Notes under the pieces: generated by a model
Database searches by the model: none
Told to the model about the DNA's origin: nothing
What the model saw: only the letters and a program-made list of their open reading frames with translations
Made by a program: the position numbers and the translations under genes
Source of the DNA: Emiliania huxleyi CCMP1516
Lineage: Eukaryota > Haptophyta > Isochrysidales > Noelaerhabdaceae
Assembly (NCBI RefSeq): GCF_000372725.1
Contig: NW_005198391.1
Span: 548,875 to 612,874 of the forward strand
DNA length: 64,000 nt
Direction: 5' to 3'
Shown here: piece by piece, positions 50,256 through 59,082 of the stretch
How positions within the stretch are numbered: position 1 is the first letter of the stretch
How the letters are laid out: each line of letters begins with the position of its first letter

Positions 50256-52535
50256 CTAGATACCCTCGAGCAGCTGCCGCTTGAGCTGCTGGATCTCTGC
50301 CTGCACCGCGTGCTCGTCCCGCACGAGCCCGTCCAAGCCGTGCGCCTCGAGCCGCGCGCTCGTCACAACCACCGGGTCCGCCTCGCCGAACGCGGAATCG
50401 CCGCCGCCGCCGCCGGCCGGCAGCCCGCGTCTCGAACGCTCGAGCTCCGCGCGCAGCGCCTGCACCTGCCGCAGCCGCGCCGCCTCGCCCTGCCGCAGCA
50501 GCTGCCGCTCCTTCGCCCACGCCCGCTTGGCCGCCTTGACCTTCGCGACGAGCGCCGCCTGCAGCGCGCCGCTCTCCGCCTTGACCCTCGCCAGCTCGCG
50601 GGTCGCAACCTCGAGCTGCATCCCCAGCTTGTCCTGCCGCCCCGCCGCCTCCGCCTCCGCCGCCTGCAGCGACATCGCCCGCGCCCTGCTCTCGGCCGCC
50701 TCCCTGCGCGCGCCCTCCACCTCGGCGGCGAGCGCCGCGTGCCGCGCCTCCGCCTCCTCCCACCTGCGCCGCTGCCTGCCCGCCTCGTCGACCGCAGCCT
50801 CCTTGGCGACCACCGCGCCGTGCAGCTCCGCCCGCAAGGTCGCCGCCTCGCCCACTGCCCCGGCGAGCTTGTCCCGCTCCGCCGCAACTTGCGCCGCGCC
50901 TACAGCCCGAGACGCAGCCGAGATGCAGCCGAGGCGCAGCCGAGATGCAGCCGCGAACGCCGCCGCGCCGCTCGAGTGCAACGCGGCGACCTCCTCCAGC
51001 GCCTCGGCGCGCTGCGCCTCGAGGCGGCGCGCCTTGCCCGCCGCCTACGCCACGCATCTCGCACACGTGACACATGTCGGCAGTCGCGTCCCGCTGCTTG
51101 CGCCTCGTCCGCCGCCTCATCACGTGCGCGGCTGAGCTCGAGCGACGCCTCTCGCTGCGCCGCCGCCGCCGCCGCCGCCGCCTCGTCTCGCGCGCGAAGC
51201 AGCGCCTCCTCGCGCCGGCCAGCCTAAGCCGCCGTCTCCACCACGTTAGAGACTGCATCTCCCACCGCCCTGCAGCGCCTCCTGCAGCGCCGCCTCCGCG
51301 TGGCGGCGCTCCATCTCGAGCTTGAGACGCTCGAGCTCGCGCACCGCGTCGGCAGAGCGGGCCTCCGCCGCCGCCTGCTCCGACGCGAGCGCGTGCTGCG
51401 CGTCGTCCACCGCCGCACGCCTCTCGCGCACCTCCGCCTCCAGCCTCAAGTGCGCCTGCGGGGCCGGGGGGCAGGGAGAGGAGGGCGGGAGGCTTGCTGG
51501 CGCGGGTCGACATCCGCCCGTCTCTTCGGCGCGAGGCCGCCTCGTGCAGCCGCTGGTTGGACAGGCGAGCCTCGTCGAGCTGGGAGCCGAGGTGGGCGAT
51601 CCTCCTACCGAGCAGGCATCGAGGAGCTCGAGGACAGGGCCGAGCAGCCTGGCGGCAGAGGCGTGGCCGGCGCAGCCTCTCTAGCGACTCGCGCTCTGTC
51701 CGCGCCAACCACGCGGCCGCCTTGTCCTCGCCGCCGCGCCGCGCCTGCGACGCCTCGAGTGCGTCCCTCGCGCCGCGCAGCGCCTCATTCTCGGCGCGCA
51801 GGTCGGACACCTGGCCACGGGGAGAGTGAGGGGCGGAGGCAGCGTCAGAGGCTGAGGCTACGAAGCCCTCACTCACTCTCGGCAGGGCCACACCTCCTCC
51901 AGCAGCCGCTCGAGGCGGACCCGCCCCTCGGCGCTCTCGCGCTGCAGCTTGCGCAGCCGCTCCGCTGGCTCGAACCGCCCCGCGTCCTCCGCCAGCGCCA
52001 GGTCGAGCTTGGCGCGCGCCTCTGCCAGCGCCGTCTCGTGCGCCGCCTGCGCCTCGCGCGCTGCGGCGGCGTGCTCGAGCGCGGCGGCGTCGTGCGAGGC
52101 GCGGAGCCGGTCGGCGTCGCGCCGTGCGGCGGAGGCGTCGGAGCGAGCGCGCTGCAGCTCCGCCTCCAGATCGCTCGCGCGTGTGCGGTGCGGCGCCGCC
52201 GCCTCCTCGACGAGCCGGAGCCGCATCGCCTCGAGGTCGGCGGGAGGGATGAGTTGCTCGCGCAGCGACTCGAACTCGCGCGTCGCCGCGTCGAGCTGGG
52301 CCGACCACCGGTCGCGCTGCTCCCCGTGCTCAACCCGCGCCGCCTCCTTCTCCTGCTCCAGGCTCGCCACCCTCGCGTGCAGCACGTCGTGCGCCTCCTT
52401 TAGCCGGAGCGCCTCGGCGGAGAGCGAGTCCCACTGCTCGCGGAAGCTGGCACGCTCCTCCTCGCTCTGCGTCAGGACCTGCTCGATCCGCGCCTTGAGG
52501 GCGGCGTTCTCCTCGTCGAAACGCGGATCGGCCAT
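50256..52535 (-). CDS. long coiled-coil protein, multi-exon
   Basis: Starts at the ATG at 52535 (MADPRFDEENAALKARIEQV) and ends at the stop at 50256-50258. Nearly the whole protein is heptad-rich coiled coil. Coding blocks separated by short introns are: residues from 52535 to about 51885 (LTQSEEERASFREQWDSL, RASDLEAELQRARSDASA); DLRAENEALRGARDALEA; RIAHLGSQLDEARLSNQRL; RLEAEVRERRAAVDDAQHAL with RELERLKLEMERRHAEAALQ; and a last exon of about 200 residues (AQVAAERDKLAGAVGEAATL, KERQLLRQGEAARLRQVQAL, VQAEIQQLKRQLLEGI). The last segment, with KERxLLRQxEAARLRQVxALRxEL, looks like centrosomal or basal-body coiled-coil proteins, but no specific name is justified. No motor or ATPase domain is present. 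Confidence 0.65.
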
Positions 52536-52605
52536 CGAACGCTCAGAAAAAAAAGGCGGCGGCAGGATCCCGCTACCTTCCATCGGAAGAGCTGCGCCGA
52601 AAGGA

Positions 52606-52680
52606 GAGCGACGCGACATAGGAAGAAGCGACAAGGGAGAGCACGACGAGAAGGGGGCGACCGCGAGGTGGCACGAAGAT
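52606..52680 (+). repeat. dispersed repeat E, copy 2
   Basis: Matches 49296-49372; starts about 70 bp upstream of the coiled-coil gene ATG at 52535 (minus strand), so it lies in its promoter or 5' UTR. Confidence 0.75.
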
Positions 52681-52721
52681 CGCAGCGAGAATCGGAGAGA
52701 GACTGCGAAGAGAGACAGGAA

Positions 52722-52845
52722 GAGACGGACGCCCAAGGGTGGGCGACGGCTAGTGCACCACACCCCTCTGCTTAAAATCCCTGTGTGGTGGCGGCGTGCC
52801 GTCCTCCCATCCCTCCCTTGCGTTGTCCGTTTTCTTTCTTTCTTT
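52722..52845 (+). repeat. dispersed repeat D, copy 2
   Basis: Matches 2022-2152: GACGCCCAAGGGTGGGCGAC, ACCACACCCCTCTGCTTAAA, TGCCGTCCTCCCATCC and a CTTTCTTTCC tract. Confidence 0.85.
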
Positions 52846-52851
52846 CCTTAT

Positions 52852-52935
52852 CGGAGCACTTGGAGCACTTGGAGTGCAGTCATCAACCGCACATCCAGGG
52901 CCGGGGAGCTAAGAAGCGCACCCAGCGGGCCGGAT
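52852..52935 (+). repeat. dispersed repeat C, fullest copy
   Basis: CGGAGCACTTGGAGCACTTG, GAGTGCAGTCATCAACC, CATCCAGGGCCGG, GAGCTAAGAAGCGCACCCAG and CGGGCCGGATG in order. Best match is the reverse copy at 61735-61835. Confidence 0.85.
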
Positions 52936-53150
52936 GATCGGCATCGGGCTACGGGCTAGAGAGCCCTGACCCCTAGGGGGGTGCGCGTTCGCAGGGAAAG
53001 GGCCGTAAAATAAACACGGGTCTCCGAGGGTTAGCTCCGCGCTCCGGGTTTCCCCTAGCAGCAGAACGCCCCATCTACTCGGAGCTACGAAGACCACCCC
53101 CGGCGCCTCAGGCCGCGCGCGTTTCTTCTTTTCGCCGAAGAGCCGAACTC

Positions 53151-53361
53151 ATGCTGAGCGCTTTGCGAACCAGCGCGCGCAAGGCGCCGGCCCTGGCGCG
53201 CCTGGGCGTGCGCAACTTTGGGCACGACCCCGCGCACGCCGCGGGTACGCCCTCCTCCCTCCCCCGCGCCCTCCCTCCCCTCCCCTCTCCGCCCCACCGA
53301 CCCCGCACTTTGCGACGCACAGCCGAGACTGACAAGTGGAAGAAGATCTCGTATGTCGCCA
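53151..53361 (+). pseudogene. COX6A: partial duplicate of COX6A (exon 1, intron 1, start of exon 2)
   Basis: These 211 bases repeat 57860-58070 with no difference that I could see, including the whole first intron. They carry the ATG, the presequence (MLSALRTSARKAPALARLGV) and exon 2 up to KKISYVA, then run abruptly into an unrelated G-rich sequence (GGGGCGCGCGGGGGG). The membrane span and matrix/intermembrane parts are missing, so it cannot make subunit VIa. Identity across the intron points to a recent duplication, or to an assembly duplicate. Confidence 0.9.
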
Positions 53362-53589
53362 GGGGCGCGCGGGGGGGGGGGGGGTCAGACTGTGGTGTGG
53401 ACAGAGAAGCGCGCCCCCCTCCCTGGAAGCGATGTGCGCCTGCTCTCGCTCACTGACAGCACCCCACCCCTACTCGAGTACCTAATCCAACCTCCGACAC
53501 TAGTCGACAGACAAGTCACCCGACATCCTTTCAGGATCGTTCTCCTCGTGGACGTCAGACTCGAACTCCTAGTCGAACTCTGTCGCCGT

Positions 53590-54145
53590 CTAGTCGCCGT
53601 CTCCTTTTGCGGTGCCAGCACCGATCATGGCAACGTGGAGCTCGCTGCCGGACATAACCAAAGCCTCAAGGAACCGGCCAAGAACGTCCGAGTGAGGGTT
53701 GTCTGTCTTCTCCACAGCGACCCTGGACGCCATACCTCCCACCATTCCACCCGTTGGCAAACTTGCGTGCATCATCGAGGTTCACCTCTTTTTGCGTGTG
53801 TCAACGAACGCGCAACTTGCTCTGCAGAATCCAGACTGCATATCCAGGACTTCGACGCTGCACTTCATCCGGTCGTCGCCATCGCGCACGATCATGAGGG
53901 CCCCATGAAAACCGATCCCGTTGTCCACGCCAAATGAGGAAATATGAATCGGCGTCGTTAAGAGAAAACCGCGCTGCCCCCGAGAGGCGGCCGTCACTTG
54001 GCAGAATTTCTTCAAAGAAGTTGGCGTAGGTGTCCTTTTCGTTGTCGCCACTGAGGCCGAGAGAAGAAGGCCAGAGAACCAGCGATGTCACCACGGCGCA
54101 GAAGAGCACTGCGATGTCCGACCACTGCTTCCACGGTATGCCCAT
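53590..54145 (-). CDS. candidate small membrane protein gene, frame-broken
   Basis: Three consecutive minus-strand blocks look coding but lie in different frames. From the ATG at 54145: MGIPWKQWSDIAVLFCAVV with a hydrophobic span, then LGLSGDNEKDTYANFFEEIL and SLNDADSYF. A second block reads FGVDNGIGFHGALMIVRDGD and VEVLDMQSGFCRASCAFVD. A third reads VGGMASRVAVEKTDNPHSDV and VMSGSELHVAMIGAGTAKG to a TAG at 53590. Block 1 and 2 overlap near 53945, so a frameshift rather than a normal intron is likely there. No family recognised. May be a decaying gene beside the fold-back element. Confidence 0.3.
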
Positions 54146-54282
54146 TGCGAGGCGCCTGCTCTCCGCGGTATGTCCCCGGCGCGAGTGCACCTACGATAGA
54201 GAGAAGCCGGGCGCTCCACTTTGGCTTGCCTCCTTCCTTTGGTTTTCCGTTCAAATGTGTCTCTTGAGCACTTGAGAGAGAT

Positions 54283-56012
54283 GGGCCCAGGTAGCAGGCT
54301 CCACACCACCTGACTCGCGTCGTGCCACCTGACTCTCGCCTGGAGAGGCCTCTTAGCCGAGACACACGTGGCAATCGCCACGTGCGCCACCAGGGATTTC
54401 GGCCATTTTAGAGCCTTTTGCACAAAAATGCAGGTGGCTTCAGCCACTTGCTCCATGAGCAAAACAGTGCAAAAAACACCTGGAGCAGATGGCTTACGCC
54501 GCCTGTGGACATGGGCAAAACAGTGCAAAAAGCACCTGGAGCAGATGGCTTACGCCGCCTGTGGCCATGGGCAAAACAGTGCAAAAAGCACCTGGAGCAG
54601 ATGGCTTACGCCGCCTGTGGCCATGGGCAAAACAGTGCAAAAAGCACCTGGAGTCGATTCCAAACGCCGCCTGTGGCCATGTGAGCGCTCGGGTGGCGCC
54701 AAGGGCTTCGGCCCCCTCCAAGCCACCTGCCCCCCCTCCCTCGCCACACGAGGAGGGCTGGAGCACGTGCGCCACCTGGGCCTGGTCAGGTGGCTCCAGG
54801 TGGGTTCGGCCCCTCCAAGCCACCTGCCCCGCCCCCCTCGCCACACGTGGAGGGCTGGAGCACGTGCGCCACCTGGGCCCGATGGGTGGGCAGGTGGCTC
54901 CAGGTGGCTTCGGCCCCTCCAAGCCACCTGCATGCCCCCCCTCGCCACACCTGGAGGGCCGGAGCACGTGCGCCACCTGGCGCAAGTTTGAATTCGGAAA
55001 CGGAAAATCCGAGCCACGGAAGGGCTGGCCTGCCAAACGCGAGCCTCCCCGCTCCTCCCCGCGCTGCAAACTGGGACTGTGGGGTGTGACTGAGGGCCTG
55101 CGGCGGTCATCGGCGGCTACAATCAATGTCCGGCGTCGACATAAGCCTGGGGCTTCAACCCGGCCCGCGCGGGCGTTTGGTGTGGCTGCAAACGCCGCAG
55201 GAGCCGGTGGCTGCGCTGCTCACGCGCCGTTGCTGCCGACGCTGAGCAGTCTGACTCGTCAATGAGAAGACTGCCCGATAATACGCCATCTCTCGATCCC
55301 CGATAAACCAGGCCATGCAGAGCTTTGTCGGCCTCGCCGACCGTCGTGTGCTGGCTGCGCGGTAGAGTTGCGAGAGTGGATTGTGGAGGCGCGGCGGGGG
55401 CGACTCGTGGTGCCGAGGCGGTGTATAGTACATTCCTATTCAAAAGAACACGCACGATGAAATTCCCGAAGTGACGCCCAGGTGGCGCACGTGCTCCAGC
55501 CCTCCAGGTGTGGCGAGGGGGGGCATGCAGGTGGCTTGTGGAGGGGCCGAAGCCACCTGGAGCCACCTGCCCGGGCCCAGGTGGCGCACGTGCTCCAGCC
55601 CTCCAGGCAGGTATGGCGAGGGGGGGCAGGTGGCTTGGAGGGGGGCGAAGCCACCTGGCGCCACCCGAGCGCTCACATGGCCACAGGCGGCGTTTGGAAT
55701 CTACTCCAGGTGCTTTTTGCACTGTTTGCCCATGGCCACAGGCGGCGTAAGCCATCTGCTCCAGGTGCTTTTTGCACGGTTTTGTCCATGGCCACAGGCG
55801 GCGTAAGCCATCTGCTCCAGGTGTTTTTTGGACTGTTTTGCTCATGGAGCAAGTGGCTGAAGCCACCTGCATTTTTGTGCAAAAGGCTGCAAAGGACTCG
55901 TGGCGCTTTCCGAATTCCGCTTTCCGCGTGTGTCTCGTGCAAAATCCGGCATTTTGTGGCTTTCAGGTGGCACGACGCGAGTCAGGTGGTGTGGAGCCTG
56001 CTGCCTGGGCCC
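54283..56012. mobile_element. fold-back element with long inverted repeats
   Basis: About 1.73 kb bounded by GGGCCCAGG(T/C)AGCAGGCT in inverted orientation. The left arm (54283 to about 54990) and right arm (about 55470-56012) are inverted copies. Each arm has, from the tip inwards, a unique stretch of about 180 bp, tandem copies of a 56-bp unit (GCACCTGGAGCAGATGGCTT...GCCATGGGC; about four on the left, two to three on the right), then tandem units of about 90 bp containing GGAGCACGTGCGCCACCTGG (three left, two right). The central 480 bp is unrelated and has no convincing transposase; its longest frames lack known motifs. Structure matches fold-back/Tu-type elements or a long hairpin. It is non-autonomous or uses an unseen enzyme. 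Confidence 0.8.
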
Positions 56013-56027
56013 ATCTATGGCACTTGA

Positions 56028-56078
56028 GCACTTGATAGGGTCGATTCCGCATGGTACGGGACCCCTATGTGTCTCTCT
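56028..56078 (+). repeat. dispersed repeat B, partial copy beside the fold-back element
   Basis: CACTTGAGCACTTGATAGGG, TCGATTCCGCATGGTACGGG, ACCCC. Together with CTCTTGAGCACTTGAGAG left of the element (54260-54278) it looks like a repeat B copy split by the element's insertion. Confidence 0.7.
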
Positions 56079-56399
56079 TTTTTTCGTGCTCTTCACAGAC
56101 CTTGTTATTGAAAAGAAATCCTTCCTATGGCGGCGCTGCGCGCTGGTCTATGAGCTCTCGAGGTGGTTCACAGCCTTGTTATTGAGAATTCACATTCATC
56201 GGATTATCGAATCTCACTCATCAAGTAAGGTAGGGTAAACTTCTCCACACACGAGATGGTGGGGCAAGGGGGAGCGACCCTCGCGTCTCCACGTCTAGAC
56301 GACAGGAGCCCAACGGCAAGTGCAAGGCCCAGTGCGCGTGGGTGAGCGGTGGGGGGGGGGGGGGTTCACGTCACTGCATCCTCTGCCGCGGTTCCTCCC

Positions 56400-56548
56400 G
56401 TTGCCTCTTGAGCACTTGAGTAGTAACTTGAGCACTGGATAGGGTCGATTCCGCATGGTACGGGACCCCTCGATCGTCTCGCCCTCCCTCACTGGTGTGT
56501 TCATTGGGGGGGGGTCATAACAAACACGGTACAGGATCGAGGTGCACG
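56400..56548 (+). repeat. dispersed repeat B, fullest copy
   Basis: Same family as 24875-25004 (opposite strand). Includes GGATAGGGTCGATTCCGCAT, CGATCGTCTCGCCCTCCCTC, a G run and TCATAACAAACACGGTACAG. Confidence 0.9.
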
Positions 56549-56875
56549 CCACTGGGACCTTTTCATTTTCGGTTTTCTTTGAAAAAGTAAAAAGAACCCC
56601 TTCAAAGACTTTGAAAAAGAAAGGATTCAAAAAACGCTCCTCCTCGGACCGCCCATGCGCCATGCCGAGAGATTTTTATTAACCAAAAGAAATCACGACT
56701 CTCACAGTGATTTGGGCTTAGGTGTTGATCTGCTGTTTGCCTGTGTTTGGGTTTCTATGTTGCGATGTGGAAAAGCTTAAAGGCACCGTTCCCGCCGATT
56801 TTCTGCAAAAGGGTGTTCACGGAGAGAACATCTCTGGCAGCTCCCACGGCCGAAATATGTTCGCGGGCGTCACAG

Positions 56876-57330
56876 GGGCTGGGCGCCGAGGACGAGCTTT
56901 TCGGGGTCGGTCTTCGCATGCCTGCGCTCCGTACGCACCAGCTGCCGAGGGGCGCGCACTTCCCGCCTCAAGTACCGCTCGACGAGTCGAGTTATTGGCC
57001 GGCGACCGCTGCTGCGACTGGGCGACGCGCCTGTCACGGGGGCTGGGCGCCGAGGGCGAGCTTGCCTGGGGCGCTCTCCGCGCGCACGGGTTCGCCCGCG
57101 GCAGCTGCTGAGGGGCGCGCCATGCTCCTCTCGATGATCGACCGACGAACCGATATCTTGGCCGGCTACCGCTGCTGCCGTGGGATGGCGCGCCTGCAGG
57201 AGGGGCTGGGTGTCCAGGACAAGCTCGCGGGGCGGGCTCTCCGCGACGATCAGCTTCGTGCGTGTTGGGCCCCGACGCGTGCGCTCTTCCAGAGCCGCGC
57301 GGCCGTCAGCCGCTGCCGGGGGCGCGAGTG
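56876..57330. repeat. degenerate tandem repeat, about 160-168 bp x 3
   Basis: Three units start with GGGCTGGGCGCCGAGG-like sequence at about 56876, 57045 and 57203. Each also contains AAGCTTGCC/GACGAGCTTTTC-like, GGCGCGCAC-like and GGCCGGCGACCGCTGCTGC-like blocks. An open frame of about 295 codons passes through but the units do not hold a common frame, so it is not called a gene. Confidence 0.55.
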
Positions 57331-57859
57331 CGCGTTTGAGCAGAGGGCTCCGCCGCCTGCTGTCTTCATGTCCGGGCGCCGACCGTCGCCTCTGATGTTT
57401 GGGTCGCGTGCGGGTGGCCAGCGACGCCGCTGCTCGCGCGTGTCGGCACGATGCGGCTCCGTTGGCCTGACATGCACCCCGGAAAATGCGACACCGCCAA
57501 ACGCCGCACCGGGGGCGGCCCCCCTCGGCCTCGCCCCTCGCCCTCTCCGACGGTGTGCGTTGTGGCTCTGCACTGAAGAGCTGATTATGTGCGCGACAGT
57601 ACGAGAAAAATCACCGCCCAAACAGCGCGCGTAATGTGGGGGGTTGTGTGCGGGTTGTGTCTGGGAGGTGGGGTCTGGGGAGTGGGTTGCTCACCCACGG
57701 CACCGGGCCGCGGCCGGTGCTTGCACTTTGAATGCCGTGGGGCTCCTGCCCGTGTCCCGGGCGTGGAGATGCGAGGGTCGCCCCCCTGACTGTCGAGACG
57801 CAGCTGATATGTCCCAAGCCTACCCCTAATTCTTGGTATCGCCGAGAAGCCGAAGTCCT

Positions 57860-58428
57860 ATGCTGAGCGCTTTGCGAACCAGCGCGCGCAAGGCGCCGGC
57901 CCTGGCGCGCCTGGGCGTGCGCAACTTTGGGCACGACCCCGCGCACGCCGCGGGTACGCCCTCCTCCCTCCCCCGCGCCCTCCCTCCCCTCCCCTCTCCG
58001 CCCCACCGACCCCGCACTTTGCGACGCACAGCCGAGACTGACAAGTGGAAGAAGATCTCGTATGTCGCCATTCCATGCGTGGTCGGTTACACGTGCTTCG
58101 TCATGGCCACAATGAAGCACGGCCACCACGAGGAGGTGCGTGCACACCCACCCCTTTGTCCCACTGCCGACGGCTCCCTACCCGGTCCGGTGCCTCCGTG
58201 CGCACACCTAGTGGGTTGAGCTGCTGACGACTGCGCAGGTCGCGTACCAGTACATTGGCATCCGCAACAAGCCGCTGCCGTGGACGGTGCATGTCGGCCC
58301 ATGGCCACCGGTCGCATGCCGGTTCTCACCCCCCCCCTCTCCCCTTTCAGAACCGGGGCGGCTCCAAGTGCGACCTCTTCGACTACAAGTGCGCCGCCAA
58401 GGAGAAGGCCGCCGCTGCCGCGGAGTGA
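57860..58428 (+). CDS. COX6A: cytochrome c oxidase subunit VIa, mitochondrial
   Basis: Four exons (57860-57953, 58032-58135, 58239-58286, 58351-58428; all introns GT-AG and phases agree) encode 107 residues. The N-terminus MLSALRTSARKAPALARLG is a mitochondrial presequence. The mature part has the subunit VIa pattern: DKWKKISYVAIPCVVGYTCF (single membrane span), then HHEEVAYQYIGIRNKPLPW, matching the family's Y-x-Y-x-x-I-R-x-K-P-x-P-W signature. It then ends with a short Lys/Ala-rich tail after SKCDLFDYKCAAK, which replaces the usual LF-N--N-GYE end. The protein is a small accessory subunit of complex IV in the inner membrane. Its 5' half is duplicated at 53151. Confidence 0.92.
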
Positions 58429-59082
58429 GCGGGCTGTCTTAGGTTTGTGGTTGCAGCTGTGCTGTGGGACGAGGCCCCGGCCAATCACAGAGGCCTCGCC
58501 TCGAGTCTGTCTCCAGTTGTGTGGCAGCCGTGCGTGCGCAGTCATCGGAAAAGGTAGTTACTACCAAGGCGATGTCAGGTACAGAGGGATCTAGCCGTAG
58601 CGCGCGTCGTGCGAACGGGGCGCGCACGCACATAAGTGAGCGCCGCACCCGGCACCCCGCACCGCGGCGCGTGCGCCACTGCACGGTGGCTCTCGAGCGG
58701 TCTCCCACGCGCGCCCACTGCGCAACTCCCTCCCCGCCCCCCACCCTCCCCTTCCCCCTTCCCCCACTGCCGCCCGTCCGCCCTAGACCATAAACCAACG
58801 ACGCGGCTCCTCGTGGCCGTGACGCGCGCTGGGAAGAGCGGCGTCCCTCGCGCCGCTCGCCACGACCACCCTCCGTGTAGGCCGCCACTGCCGCCCGCCT
58901 CCGCGCCTCTGCCCGCGCCTCTGCCGGCCTGCGTCGCCTCGTGTCGGTTGGCGGGTGAGTTGGCGTCCCGTGGTGGCCACGAGTCAGATGGCGGACGAGG
59001 AGCCGAGCCAGACGCGCAAGCCGGCGGAGGCCGCGAGCACGATCACGAGTCCGACGAGTGCCTGAGGTCGCCGCCCGCGCCG
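58429..59082. other. intergenic; possible 3' exons of the U-box gene
   Basis: No clear gene. The GC- and CCTCCC-rich run at 58720-58790 resembles intron sequence of this genome. A short plus-strand frame (ATG at 58988, stop about 59066) has no family. Confidence 0.35.

Larger units (their letters stand above)
56013..57859. other. repeat-dominated intergenic region, no supported gene
   Basis: Holds the two repeat B copies, a G run near 56352 and the tandem array above. The 100 bp before the COX6A start show no clear TATA box. Confidence 0.5.

Noticed and set aside
49996..52308. A 770-codon Arg/Gly/Ala-rich minus-strand frame.
   Set aside because: It is an out-of-frame reading of the coiled-coil gene; the correct frames show heptads and in-phase introns.
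55000..55460. A transposase in the centre of the fold-back element.
   Set aside because: The longest frames are under 100 codons and show no DDE or other recombinase motif.
56747..57634. A 295-codon frame upstream of COX6A.
   Set aside because: It crosses degenerate tandem units out of register and shows no domain; noted as repeat only.
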